Source: Acidimicrobiaceae bacterium (lineage in GTDB: Bacteria > Actinomycetota > Acidimicrobiia > Acidimicrobiales > Bog-793). From it: 33,772 nucleotides of DNA. The notes below the pieces were generated by a model, which did not search any database, was not told the origin of the DNA, and saw only the letters and a program-made list of their open reading frames with translations. Positions 7,389 to 15,339 of the stretch are shown in pieces. Location: positions 8,333-42,104 of the forward strand of contig PLDN01000093.1 of assembly GCA_003136185.1 (NCBI GenBank). The letters are read 5' to 3'. Within the stretch, counting starts at the first letter, position 1. Each line of letters starts with the position of its first letter. Both the position numbers and the translations under genes were made by a program.

Positions 7389-8275
7389 TCACCGACCGGT
7401 CGCTCGAGGTCCCCGTCCCAGGGGAGCTGGTCGAGGTCGTGCCTCGGGTGATGCGCCTGACTGCGCCGAACCCGTCGATCATGACCGGTCCGGGAACGAA
7501 TACCTACCTCGTCGGCGAGCGGGATCTAGTAGCGATCGACCCGGGACCCGAGGACGAGGGCCATCTCGACGCGATCGCCGCAATAGCGGAGACCTACGGC
7601 CGCTTGAAGGCTGTGATCGTCACGCACACCCACTCAGATCACGCCCCGGGAGCAAGGGGGCTCGCCGAGCGTTCCGGGGCAGTCGTGCTGGGTTTCGACG
7701 AGCGGGCGGGTTTCGTGCCGGATGTACGCATCACAGAGGGCGACGTGGTCGATCTCGGTGACCTCTCCATCAGAGCGGTACACACCCCCGGGCACGCGTC
7801 TGACCACCTTTGCTACGTGATCGAGGAGCCGATGCGGCTGCTGTTCTCCGGCGACCACATCATGGGTGGCTCGACCGTGGTGATCGCCCCTCCCGATGGC
7901 GACATGGCCGATTACCTCGCCTCCCTCGATCGGCTGCTCCGTGAAACGCCGGCTATCGATGCCATCGTTCCTGGCCACGGGCCTGTCATGTCCGACCCGA
8001 TCGCGGTCATCACCGGGTACAGGGCCCACCGTCTTGCGAGGGAATCCGCCGTGCTCGCAGCGCTCGAAGCCCGGCGAGCGGCCACGATCGAACAGATCGT
8101 GGCCGACGTGTACACCGATGTGCCCGAAGTGTTGCACCCGATCGCCCGCTATTCGGTCTGGGCGCACCTGCGGAAGCTGCGTGACGATGGCCGGGCGTCG
8201 AGTGACGAGCCGGAGACCGTCGCCGGTGGCTGGTCGGCGGTGAAAGCCGCCGTCGAGCTCGAGCCCCCGGCTTAG
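7385..8275 (+). CDS. MBL-fold metallo-hydrolase (LACTB2/glyoxalase II-like)
   Basis: 296 residues, starting at GTG 7385, which overlaps the upstream TGA by 4 bases. The HTHSDHAPGA motif gives His81, His83, Asp85 and His86. Further metal ligands are His137 (HTPGHASDH), Asp157 (FSGDHIMGG) and His198 (VPGHGP), a full two-metal site. A C-terminal winged-helix-like segment (TIEQIVADVYTDVPEVLHPIARYSVWAHLRKLRDDG) is typical of the LACTB2 group, whose human member is an endoribonuclease. It may therefore act on RNA or on a thioester (family-level alternatives). It is the counterpart of Rv3677c by neighbourhood. Its TAG overlaps the stop codon of the convergent mrp gene by 4 bases, leaving no intergenic terminator. 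Confidence 0.92.
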   Translation: MITDRSLEVPVPGELVEVVPRVMRLTAPNPSIMTGPGTNTYLVGERDLVAIDPGPEDEGHLDAIAAIAETYGRLKAVIVTHTHSDHAPGARGLAERSGAVVLGFDERAGFVPDVRITEGDVVDLGDLSIRAVHTPGHASDHLCYVIEEPMRLLFSGDHIMGGSTVVIAPPDGDMADYLASLDRLLRETPAIDAIVPGHGPVMSDPIAVITGYRAHRLARESAVLAALEARRAATIEQIVADVYTDVPEVLHPIARYSVWAHLRKLRDDGRASSDEPETVAGGWSAVKAAVELEPPA

Positions 8276-9441
8276 CCGAGGGCTTGCTCCACACGTTCGA
8301 GCATCCTGGCCGTGCACCCCGCCATCTCGATCGGGGGGGCGATCTCGGTCAGGATACGGTCAGCGATGGCGCCGAACACCTGCGCCAGCGGGCCGTCGCC
8401 GAGGGCCACAGGCTCGCCCGCATCGCCGGCGGCCGACGCGTCAGGATGCAACGGGATCTCGGCGATGAGAGGCACGCCGATCTCGGCCGCCAGGCGCTCG
8501 CCGCCGCCCCGGCCGAACAGGGCGTACTCCTCTCCATGCTCGCACACGAACGGCGACATGTTCTCGATCACCCCTGCTACCCGCAGGTGTCCCTTGCGGG
8601 CCATGTCGGCGGCACGCCCCGCTACCTTCTGGGCGGCGAGCGGCGGGGTCGTCACGACGAGCACTTCGGTCCGGGGCAGCATGCGGGCAAGGCCCATCTG
8701 GATGTCGCCCGTTCCCGGCGGCAGGTCGACGAGCAGGTAGTCGAGGTCGCCCCAGGCGACGTCTTCGAGGAAGTGCTGGACGGCGCGGTTGAGCACGAGG
8801 CCACGCCACATGATCGCGGTGTCCTCGTCCGCCAAGAAACCCATACTGATCACTCTCACCACCCCGCCCTCTCCCACGCCCGCTGAAGGCGACACCGGGC
8901 GCTCGAGGGGGACCATCTTCTTGTTCCGGGCGTTGATCTCCCCCTCCACCCCGAGCAGGCGGGGGACGGAATGGCCCCAGACGTCTGCATCGAGGACGCC
9001 GACCGAGTGGCCTCTGGCAGCGAGAGCGACTGCGAGGTTGACTGTTACCGAAGACTTGCCAACCCCACCCTTGCCCGACGCTATTGCGAGAACGCGGCAC
9101 GTTGGCGGCAGGTCCGTGGCGAGCTCGGAGCGCTCCTGGGCACGGAGTCGGGCGCGGGACATCAACTCGCTCCGCTCGGACTGGGACATGACGCCCGTGC
9201 GGACTTCGACGGCGGTGACACCCGGGACTGTGCGGACGGCGCGCTCGACGTCGTCCTTCAACTGGGTCCTGAGCGGGCAGCTTGCGATGGTGAGGGCGAT
9301 CTCGGCTACGACCTCGCCCTCAGGCGTCGCGGTGACCGAGCGCATCATTCCGAGGCTGACGATGTCGTCGCCGAGCTCTGGGTCGACGACGCCACGCAGG
9401 GCTTCGGTAACGCGTTCGGGGAGGTCTTGAGGTTGCAGCAC
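8272..9441 (-). CDS. mrp: Mrp/ApbC-type iron-sulfur cluster carrier ATPase
   Basis: 389 residues. An N-terminal MIP18/DUF59 domain (about 5-82) contains the conserved Cys in IASCPL (Cys55). It is followed by the Mrp/NBP35 P-loop ATPase with ASGKGGVGKSSVTVNLA (about 121-137), VLDADVWGHSVPRLLG, and the switch DYLLVDLPPGTGD. The protein probably receives and delivers Fe-S clusters. The usual C-terminal CxxC cluster site is CEHG here (Cys300 with Gly303), so only one of the two cysteines is present, as in some other actinobacterial members. It is transcribed divergently from the erpA-like Fe-S gene, fitting a shared Fe-S supply function. Confidence 0.93.
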   Translation of the reverse strand: MLQPQDLPERVTEALRGVVDPELGDDIVSLGMMRSVTATPEGEVVAEIALTIASCPLRTQLKDDVERAVRTVPGVTAVEVRTGVMSQSERSELMSRARLRAQERSELATDLPPTCRVLAIASGKGGVGKSSVTVNLAVALAARGHSVGVLDADVWGHSVPRLLGVEGEINARNKKMVPLERPVSPSAGVGEGGVVRVISMGFLADEDTAIMWRGLVLNRAVQHFLEDVAWGDLDYLLVDLPPGTGDIQMGLARMLPRTEVLVVTTPPLAAQKVAGRAADMARKGHLRVAGVIENMSPFVCEHGEEYALFGRGGGERLAAEIGVPLIAEIPLHPDASAAGDAGEPVALGDGPLAQVFGAIADRILTEIAPPIEMAGCTARMLERVEQALG

Positions 9442-9596
9442 GATGATCCCAGGCTACCGAGGGTTGGCGGGAGGCCGTCGGGGGGAGGTGGCGCGAGGCG
9501 CCGGGAATGCCGGGCACAGCGGTGCCGTTGTCATGGACGGGTACAATTGCGTCGCAGCTCTACGCGAGCCTGCGAAATCCGAGGAGGCAGCAACCT
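9442..9596. promoter_or_regulatory. divergent promoter region between mrp and erpA
   Basis: A 155-base divergent spacer. TACAAT at 9542-9547 is a good -10 for erpA and would give a leader of about 45 bases; no well-spaced -35 is clear. GAGGAGG at 9581-9587 is the erpA ribosome binding site. A compact palindrome GGCGC-GAG-GCGCC (9490-9502) lies nearer the mrp start and could be an operator or just GC-rich chance. Confidence 0.45.
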
Positions 9597-9962
9597 GTGA
9601 GCATCGCTACCACGTCCGTGCAGATCGGTAAGCGGCCGAGCCCGGTCATGCTCTCCGACGAGGCGGCGGTCAAGGTCGCCGAGCTCCTCTCGCAGGAGGG
9701 CAACCCTGAGCTGGCACTTCGAGTGGCCGTGCGGCCCGGGGGCTGCTCGGGCTACAGCTACGAGATGTTCTTCGACTCCGAGATCGCCGATGACGACGTC
9801 GTGCGCGCCTTCGGTGCCGTGAAAGTCGTGGTCGACCCCGAGAGCGCTGACCTGCTCAAGGGCTCTACCCTCGACTACAAGGACGGGCTACAGGGCGCCG
9901 GCTTCCACATCTCGAACCCGAACGCCTCCCGCACATGCGGTTGCGGTTCATCGTTCAGCTGA
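9597..9962 (+). CDS. erpA: ErpA/IscA-type iron-sulfur cluster assembly protein
   Basis: 121 residues from GTG 9597, chosen because GAGGAGG lies 9 bases upstream; the open frame extends to 9507 without support. The HesB/IscA signature is complete: Cys50 in RPGGCSGYSYEM, and Cys114 and Cys116 in TCGCGSSFS, which bind the transferred cluster. The length matches A-type carriers plus a short N-terminal extension. It works with the divergent Mrp-like ATPase in Fe-S delivery (inference from family and position). RidA follows 16 bases downstream on the same strand, so the two are probably co-transcribed. Assignment to ErpA rather than IscA or SufA is by the general A-type pattern and is not certain. 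Confidence 0.93.
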   Translation: MSIATTSVQIGKRPSPVMLSDEAAVKVAELLSQEGNPELALRVAVRPGGCSGYSYEMFFDSEIADDDVVRAFGAVKVVVDPESADLLKGSTLDYKDGLQGAGFHISNPNASRTCGCGSSFS

Positions 9963-9978
9963 TCTGATCGCCGACACC

Positions 9979-10329
9979 GTGGCTCCCGCAGGTCCTTACA
10001 CGCCGGTCGTCCGGGCAGGTGACTGGCTCATCGTCTCTGGCCAACTTGGCCGCACGGCGGATGGTCAGTTCGTCAAAGGGGGAGTGGGTCCGCAGGCAAC
10101 GCAAGCGGTCGTCAACATCGGCGAGTTGCTCGAGGGCCACGGATCCTCGCTGACCGACGTGGTGAAGACGACTGTCCTACTGGCTGACATCGCAGACTAC
10201 GGCGTCGTGAACGATGCCTACGTCGTTGCATTCGGCGACCACCGCCCAGCACGGAGCGCCTTCGCCACCGGCGGGTTGCCCCTCGGTGCGCTGGTCGAAA
10301 TCGAGGCTTGGGCCTTCGCTCCTCAGTAA
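9979..10329 (+). CDS. RidA/YjgF family enamine/imine deaminase
   Basis: 116 residues starting at GTG 9979. The Rid signature is clear: AGDWLIVSGQLG near the N-terminus, HRPARSAFATGGLP with the catalytic Arg92, and LVEIEAWAF at the end with the conserved Glu107. Active RidA proteins form trimers and hydrolyse reactive 2-aminoacrylate-type imines released by PLP dehydratases. A threonine/serine dehydratase at 1-822 is a possible source of such intermediates, though it is not adjacent. It corresponds to Rv3678c by neighbourhood. The beta-propeller gene follows immediately. Confidence 0.93.
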   Translation: MAPAGPYTPVVRAGDWLIVSGQLGRTADGQFVKGGVGPQATQAVVNIGELLEGHGSSLTDVVKTTVLLADIADYGVVNDAYVVAFGDHRPARSAFATGGLPLGALVEIEAWAFAPQ

Positions 10330-10392
10330 GTGAGCCGCTGGCAAGCTGGGATGCGCCGAGCGAGGGTGCCTCGTGTGGTAGCAACAGCGGCA

Positions 10393-11577
10393 ATGAGGAA
10401 TTCACGTGGCAACCGGTGTCGGCGGACCGGTCCGGTCCTTGCTCTGATCGGCGCCACGGCGCTCGGACTGTCCGCCTGCGGCAGTGGCGGCACGTCAGCA
10501 GCCTCGTCGTCGACGTCCACACTCCCGCCGTTGCCCCCGAGCGTCGTGGCCTACGTTGCCCTGGCGGGCAGCGGGGTCAACCTCGGGTCCGGTCATGGCC
10601 TCGCCGAGGTGACGGTCGCCACAAGCTCAGGCGGCCCGGCGCTAGGGAAGAAGATCCGCGTCGGCACCTATCCCGATGCCGTCGCCGTCAACACGGCCGG
10701 GACCATGGCGTACGTCGCGAACTACGCCTCCAATACCGTCACGCCAGTGAACATCGCGACGGGTAGGGCCGGGAAGCCGATCGAGGCTGGCGTGGGGCCG
10801 GCTGACATCGTCATCACACCTAACGGCAAGACGGCATACGTGACTGACGACGGCTCTGCGTCGGTGCTCGGTGACACCATCACGCCGATCAATCTCGCCA
10901 CGGACAAGCCTGGCGCGCCGATCACCGTTGGGCCCGGCCCGCAGGGGATCGTGATAACGCCGAACGGGTTGACCGCCTACGTCGCTGACGCTGGCGCCAT
11001 CGTCAGTGGTCAGAGCGGCGGGGTCGGGAACACCGTTACTCCGATCGACCTGTCGACCCGAATCGCAGGCAAGGCCATTACCGTCGGCAACGGTCCGACC
11101 GGCATGGCCATCACCTCCGACGGGAGCACCGTCTTTGTGACGAATCTCGACTCCGGCAGCGTCACGCCCATCGCCACGGCCAACAACAGCGCCGGCGCAC
11201 CGATCAGCGTGCCTGGTGGACCGATCTCGGTCGCCGTCGCAGGACAGGATGCCTGGGTCGTCGACACCCCCTCGAATACCTACGCCGGCAACAACGTCGT
11301 GCCGATCTCGGTCTCGTCGGACAGAGCCGGTGCTCCGATCACCGTCGACAAGGGCGCCCAATTCATCGCCATCACACCGGACGGGACTACGGGGTGGGTC
11401 TCCTGCCTCCAGGCGAACGCTCTCGTGCCGATCAACCTCGCCACTCACAAGATCGGCGCGTCGATCCGGGTCGCGGGCGGGCCTTTCGCCATGGCGATCG
11501 CCGATCAAGCACAACCCGGCGGGTCCGGGGTCACTACGACGACTTCGGCGAAGAAGGGCAAGAAGAAGAAGACCTGA
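10393..11577 (+). CDS. YVTN-repeat beta-propeller lipoprotein
   Basis: 394 residues from ATG 10393; the frame is open back to GTG 10330, right after the RidA stop. I prefer 10393 because it gives a normal signal peptide: a basic n-region, the hydrophobic VLALIGATALGLSAC, and a lipobox Cys29. A Ser/Thr/Pro linker follows, then seven degenerate repeats of about 40-45 residues (pattern VTPINLAT..AGxPITVGxGPxGIxITPNGxTAYVAD), enough for one seven-bladed propeller. The tail TTTTSAKKGKKKKT is strongly basic. It is likely anchored to the outer face of the membrane. Such propellers serve as scaffolds or surface proteins; no catalytic residue is evident. No ribosome binding site is obvious at either start. 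Confidence 0.85.
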   Translation: MRNSRGNRCRRTGPVLALIGATALGLSACGSGGTSAASSSTSTLPPLPPSVVAYVALAGSGVNLGSGHGLAEVTVATSSGGPALGKKIRVGTYPDAVAVNTAGTMAYVANYASNTVTPVNIATGRAGKPIEAGVGPADIVITPNGKTAYVTDDGSASVLGDTITPINLATDKPGAPITVGPGPQGIVITPNGLTAYVADAGAIVSGQSGGVGNTVTPIDLSTRIAGKAITVGNGPTGMAITSDGSTVFVTNLDSGSVTPIATANNSAGAPISVPGGPISVAVAGQDAWVVDTPSNTYAGNNVVPISVSSDRAGAPITVDKGAQFIAITPDGTTGWVSCLQANALVPINLATHKIGASIRVAGGPFAMAIADQAQPGGSGVTTTTSAKKGKKKKT

Positions 11578-11607
11578 TTCAAATCGTGAGCGGACGAACT
11601 CTTATGA

Positions 11608-12297
11608 CTACCCGGACCCCGGCAGCCATCGGACGCTCCCGAACCGGTAGCCCACCGACCGCACCGTCTCGATCAGATGGGCGTGCTCCTCTCCGAGCTT
11701 GGCCCGCAACCGCCGCACGTGCACGTCGACCGTCCGGGCCCCGCCGAAGTACTCGTACCCCCACACCCGTGACAAGAGCACCTCCCTCGTGAACACCTTG
11801 CCTGGGTGCGCCGCCAGGAACCGCAAGAGCTCGTACTCCATGAACGTCAGGTCGAGCGGCCGGCCCGACAGCGCCGCCTGGTAGGTCTCGAGGTTCAGCG
11901 CCAGCGGCCCATACACGATGAGGTCGTGCTGCTTGCCCCGCCCGGTGCGCCAGAACAAGTGCGCCAGGCGCGCCTCGACCTCGGCTACCGACGCACCGGC
12001 GACAATGAAGTCGTCGAACAGGTCCTCCCGCAGCTCGAGCTCACCAAGCTGTCCCTTCTCGACCACCAGTAGCAACGGAGCCAGCGCAGACTCACGCTTT
12101 CGCAGGGCACGACACAGCAAGAAACCCGCATCGCTCTCGCTACCAGCCACCACCACCGCTCCGGCCCATCCGTCCTCGGGCTCGAACCGGCCGGCCATGA
12201 TGGCGTCCGTGACAGCACGCCACGGGTAGGCGGCCGCGTCAAGCACACCTGTCAGCCACTCCGGTGGCGGATCGGGGAAGACGAGGAGAGGGTCCAT
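11608..12297 (-). CDS. glnR: GlnR-like orphan OmpR-family response regulator
   Basis: 229 residues. The C-terminal winged helix is unmistakable: LDLTFMEYELLRFLAAHPGK, then TREVLLSRVWGYEYFGGARTVDVHVRRLRAKLG, ending SVGYRF. This stretch and the atypical receiver closely resemble actinobacterial GlnR. The N-terminal receiver (1-115) lacks a phospho-Asp: the strand reads AVVVAGSESDA where DLMLP is normal. That agrees with GlnR, which works without phosphorylation. It lies 33 bases downstream of a glutamine synthetase gene on the same strand and no histidine kinase is near, so a role in nitrogen control of these genes is likely (inference). The short palindrome CACCG-CC-CGGTG (12300-12311) sits 2 bases before its ATG and overlaps the weak ribosome binding site. 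Confidence 0.85.
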   Translation of the reverse strand: MDPLLVFPDPPPEWLTGVLDAAAYPWRAVTDAIMAGRFEPEDGWAGAVVVAGSESDAGFLLCRALRKRESALAPLLLVVEKGQLGELELREDLFDDFIVAGASVAEVEARLAHLFWRTGRGKQHDLIVYGPLALNLETYQAALSGRPLDLTFMEYELLRFLAAHPGKVFTREVLLSRVWGYEYFGGARTVDVHVRRLRAKLGEEHAHLIETVRSVGYRFGSVRWLPGSG

Positions 12298-12330
12298 ATC
12301 ACCGGGCGGTGTGACTGTAAGAGCGCGGGT

Positions 12331-13680
12331 TCATAGCGCCGGCAGGTAGCGAGCAATCTCGAACGGGGTCACCTCGCGCTTGTACGCCGCCCACTCCGCC
12401 CGCTTGTTGCGGAGGAACCACTCAAAGACGTGCTCGCCGAGTGTCTCGGCGACGAGCTCGGAGCCCTCCATCGCAGTCAACGCGTCGGCCAACGAGCTCG
12501 GCAACGGGCGGATCCCCTCGGAAGCCAGCTCTTCGGGCGTGAGGGAGTACAAGTTGGAGGACGCCTCTGGCGGCAACTCGTACCCGAGCTCGACTCCGCG
12601 GAGGCCCGCCGCCAGCACGAGTGCAAACGTGAGGTACGGATTGCAAGCTGGATCGGGCGCCCGGTATTCGATGCGGGTGGACTCCGAACGACCCCGCTTG
12701 GCAATCGGAACGCGGACCAGTGCAGAGCGATTGTTGTACGCCCAAGAGACATGGACCGGCGCCTCATATCCCATCACGAGTCGCTTGTAGGAGTTGACCC
12801 ACTGGTTCGTGACCGCCGTGATCTCGGGGGCGTGCTCGAGGACGCCCGCAATGAACTGGCGGCCGAGCGCCGACAACCCGTGCTCGTCACCGGGATCGTT
12901 GAAAGCGTTCTTGTCCCCTTCGAACAGCGAGAAGTGAGTGTGCATGCCGGAGCCTTGAACGCCAGCCAAGGGTTTGGGCATGAAACTCGCGTAGACACCC
13001 TCTTGCTGTGCGATCTCCTTCGTGACGAGACGCACGGTCATCACGGTGTCTGCCATCGTGAGCGCGTCGGTGTAGCGCAGGTCGATCTCGTGTTGGCTCG
13101 GCGCGTCCTCGTGCTGGGAGTACTCAACCGGTATCCCCATGTCCTCCAAAGTGAGGACAGTCCTCTTGCGCAAGTCCGAGGCGAGGTCGGCGACCGTTAG
13201 CTCGAAGTACGAGCCACCGTCGAGTGGCTTCGGAGGCCCGGCCGGATCGGACGACGCAAAGTAGAAGTACTCGATTTCGGGCGCGGCGTAGAACGAGTAT
13301 CCGAGCCCGTGCGCCCGCTCGAGCGAGCGCCGGAGCACCTGGCGGGGGCAACCCTCGAAGGGGGAACCGTCGAGGTTCAAGATGTCACAGAAGACCCGCG
13401 CGACCGAGGAGGCATCGGGGTCGCTGTGGCGGGGACGGAGCGGCAGGATCTGGAAGGTCTTCGGGTCCGGCTTGGCGAGGACGTCCGACTCCTGCACACG
13501 ACTGAACCCGTCGATGGCCGAACCGTCGAACGTCATGCCCTCGTCGAGCGCGTTCTCGAGCTCGGCCGGAGTGATCGCAAACGATTTCGGCGTACCGAGA
13601 ACGTCGGTGAACCACAACTGGACGAAACGCACCCCGCGCTCCTCCACCGTCCTCAACACATACTCCCGCTGACTCTGCAT
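12331..13680 (-). CDS. type I glutamine synthetase, GSI-alpha-like (Bacillus type)
   Basis: 449 residues from ATG 13680, preceded by GAGG 8 bases upstream; the frame is open to 13710 without support. The GS signatures are FDGSAIDGFSRVQESD, the PEIEYFYF glutamate-binding strand, ASFMPKPLAGVQGSGMHTHFSL (ATP site) and EYRAPDPACNPYLTFALVLAAG. The length and C-terminus (NLYSLTPEELASEGIRPLP) match GSI-alpha enzymes. It lacks the 25-residue insertion and the adenylylation-type NLYDLPPEE of the second GS in this window. Arg61 in GFSRVQESD aligns with the Arg62 that mediates glutamine feedback in Bacillus GlnA. It could equally be a GS-like paralogue acting on another amine, as several extra actinobacterial GS proteins do. 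It forms an operon with the GlnR-like gene. Confidence 0.88.
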   Translation of the reverse strand: MQSQREYVLRTVEERGVRFVQLWFTDVLGTPKSFAITPAELENALDEGMTFDGSAIDGFSRVQESDVLAKPDPKTFQILPLRPRHSDPDASSVARVFCDILNLDGSPFEGCPRQVLRRSLERAHGLGYSFYAAPEIEYFYFASSDPAGPPKPLDGGSYFELTVADLASDLRKRTVLTLEDMGIPVEYSQHEDAPSQHEIDLRYTDALTMADTVMTVRLVTKEIAQQEGVYASFMPKPLAGVQGSGMHTHFSLFEGDKNAFNDPGDEHGLSALGRQFIAGVLEHAPEITAVTNQWVNSYKRLVMGYEAPVHVSWAYNNRSALVRVPIAKRGRSESTRIEYRAPDPACNPYLTFALVLAAGLRGVELGYELPPEASSNLYSLTPEELASEGIRPLPSSLADALTAMEGSELVAETLGEHVFEWFLRNKRAEWAAYKREVTPFEIARYLPAL

Positions 13681-13884
13681 GAGACAATCCTCGCAGTTCA
13701 GTGACCCCAACGCCTACTCCGCGACCTGTCACCGGCTGGTAGTTCACGCGCCGTTCATGTTCGGGCAACAGTCGGGCAATAGGCATCTGACACCCTCGCT
13801 GTGGCACACTCGGGCGCCGATTTGGCGTGCCGCTCACGGGCCCGGCGGACCGGATCCCGTCATCGACTCGAAAAAGGAGGACAA
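13681..13884. promoter_or_regulatory. divergent intergenic region between the two glutamine synthetase genes
   Basis: 204 bases that must hold both GS promoters. AAGGAGG (13874-13880) is the strong ribosome binding site for the plus-strand glnA, and CCTC at 13689-13692 is that of the minus-strand GS. I looked for GlnR boxes of the gTnAC-n6-GaAAC type and found only weak half-sites such as GTCAC near 13729 and GTTCAC near 13742, not a convincing pair. No clear -35/-10 pair was recognised. Confidence 0.4.
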
Positions 13885-15309
13885 GTGCAGGAACGCACCG
13901 CTGCTGAGGTCGTTCGCCTCATGGAGGACGAGGGAGTGGACATCGTCGACTTCCGTTTTTGTGACCTGCCTGGCCTGATGCAGCACTTCTCCGTGCCGGC
14001 ACACCAGCTGACCGAAGACGGTTTCGTCGACGGTTTCGGTTTCGACGGTTCCTCCATCCGCGGATTCCAGGAGATCCAGGAATCCGACATGCTCCTCCTG
14101 CCGGATCCCTCGACCGCCGTCATCGACCCCTTCCGCCAGCACAAGACGTTGAACATCAACTGTTTCGTGCACGATCCGGTGACGGGTGAGAGCTATTCGC
14201 GAGACCCTCGCTACGTCGCCCTCAAGGCCGAGCGCTACCTCAACACGACAGGGATCGCGGACACGATCTACTTCGGCCCCGAGGCCGAATTCTTCATATT
14301 CGACGACGTCCGCTACCACCAGGACCAGCACTCGGCCTCCTACTCGGTCGACTCGATCGAGGGTGCGTGGAACACCGGCCGCGACGAGAAGCCGAACCTT
14401 GGGTTCAAGCCCAGGTACAAGGAGGGCTACTTCCCGGTCCCGCCGGCCGACCACTTCCAAGACCTGCGTTCGGAGATGATCCTCACGATGGAGCGCCTCG
14501 GCATCGACATCGAGGTTCAGCACCATGAGGTGGGCACAGGGGGTCAGGCCGAGATCGACATGCGTTTCGACACGTTGTTGCGCATGGCCGACAAGCTGAT
14601 GCTCTACAAGTACGTCGTGAAGAACGTCGCCCGAGCCGCCGGCTACTCGGCCACGTTCATGCCGAAGCCGCTCTTCCAGGACAACGGATCGGGCATGCAC
14701 TGCCACCAGTCGCTCTGGAAGGGCGGGGAGCCGCTGTTCTACGCCGAGACCGGCTATGCCGGGGTGTCCGACATCGGCCGCTGGTACATCGGGGGCCTCT
14801 TGAAGCACGCCAAGTCGATCCTCGCTTTCGCTGCGCCGACGACGAACTCGTACAAGAGGCTCGTGCCGGGCTACGAGGCGCCGGTCAACCTCGTCTACTC
14901 GCAGCGCAACCGCTCAGCCGCCTGCCGCATCCCGATCTACTCGAAGAGCCCGAAGGCAAAGCGTGTCGAGTTCCGCTGCCCCGACCCGTCGGCCAACCCT
15001 TACATCGCCTTCGCCGCCATGCTGATGGCCGGACTCGACGGGGTCCAGAACCGGATCGAGCCGCCGGACCCAGTGGACAAGGACCTCTACGACCTCCCAC
15101 CAGAGGAGCTGGCGGCCGTGCCGCAAGTGCCCGCCTCCCTCGACGAGGCGCTCTTCGCGCTCGAAGCGGACCAGGACTACTTGAAGGCCGGTGGCGTTTT
15201 CACCGACGACCTCATAGAGACCTGGATCAACTACAAGCGCCTGCACGAGATCGACCCCGTGCGCCTCCGCCCGCATCCGTGGGAGTTCCAGCTCTACTAC
15301 GACATCTAG
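13885..15309 (+). CDS. glnA: glutamine synthetase type I (GSI-beta, adenylylation-type)
   Basis: 474 residues from GTG 13885, with AAGGAGG ending 4 bases upstream; the upstream open frame from 13801 is unsupported. The enzyme makes glutamine from glutamate, ammonia and ATP. Motifs are [68 protein letters not shown] (ATP/ammonium site), [25 protein letters not shown] and [13 protein letters not shown]. Tyr402 in [11 protein letters not shown] is the site adenylylated by GlnE in GSI-beta enzymes, and the extra loop [14 protein letters not shown] is also GSI-beta-specific. This is therefore the likely housekeeping GS. It is divergent from the GSI-alpha-like gene. Confidence 0.95.
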   Translation: MQERTAAEVVRLMEDEGVDIVDFRFCDLPGLMQHFSVPAHQLTEDGFVDGFGFDGSSIRGFQEIQESDMLLLPDPSTAVIDPFRQHKTLNINCFVHDPVTGESYSRDPRYVALKAERYLNTTGIADTIYFGPEAEFFIFDDVRYHQDQHSASYSVDSIEGAWNTGRDEKPNLGFKPRYKEGYFPVPPADHFQDLRSEMILTMERLGIDIEVQHHEVGTGGQAEIDMRFDTLLRMADKLMLYKYVVKNVARAAGYSATFMPKPLFQDNGSGMHCHQSLWKGGEPLFYAETGYAGVSDIGRWYIGGLLKHAKSILAFAAPTTNSYKRLVPGYEAPVNLVYSQRNRSAACRIPIYSKSPKAKRVEFRCPDPSANPYIAFAAMLMAGLDGVQNRIEPPDPVDKDLYDLPPEELAAVPQVPASLDEALFALEADQDYLKAGGVFTDDLIETWINYKRLHEIDPVRLRPHPWEFQLYYDI

Positions 15310-15339
15310 GGCTGAGCTGGGCGGTGACGTGATCTGACC

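Noticed and set aside
10642-11514. 290-codon minus-strand open frame with repeated DRR/GDG patterns
   Set aside because: The repeats simply reflect the beta-propeller repeats of the true gene on the other strand.
13681-13884. GlnR binding boxes
   Set aside because: Only isolated GTCAC/GTTCAC-like half-sites with wrong spacing were found, so no site is claimed.
13834-14808. 324-codon minus-strand open frame
   Set aside because: It is the complement of glnA, whose plus-strand motifs are unambiguous.
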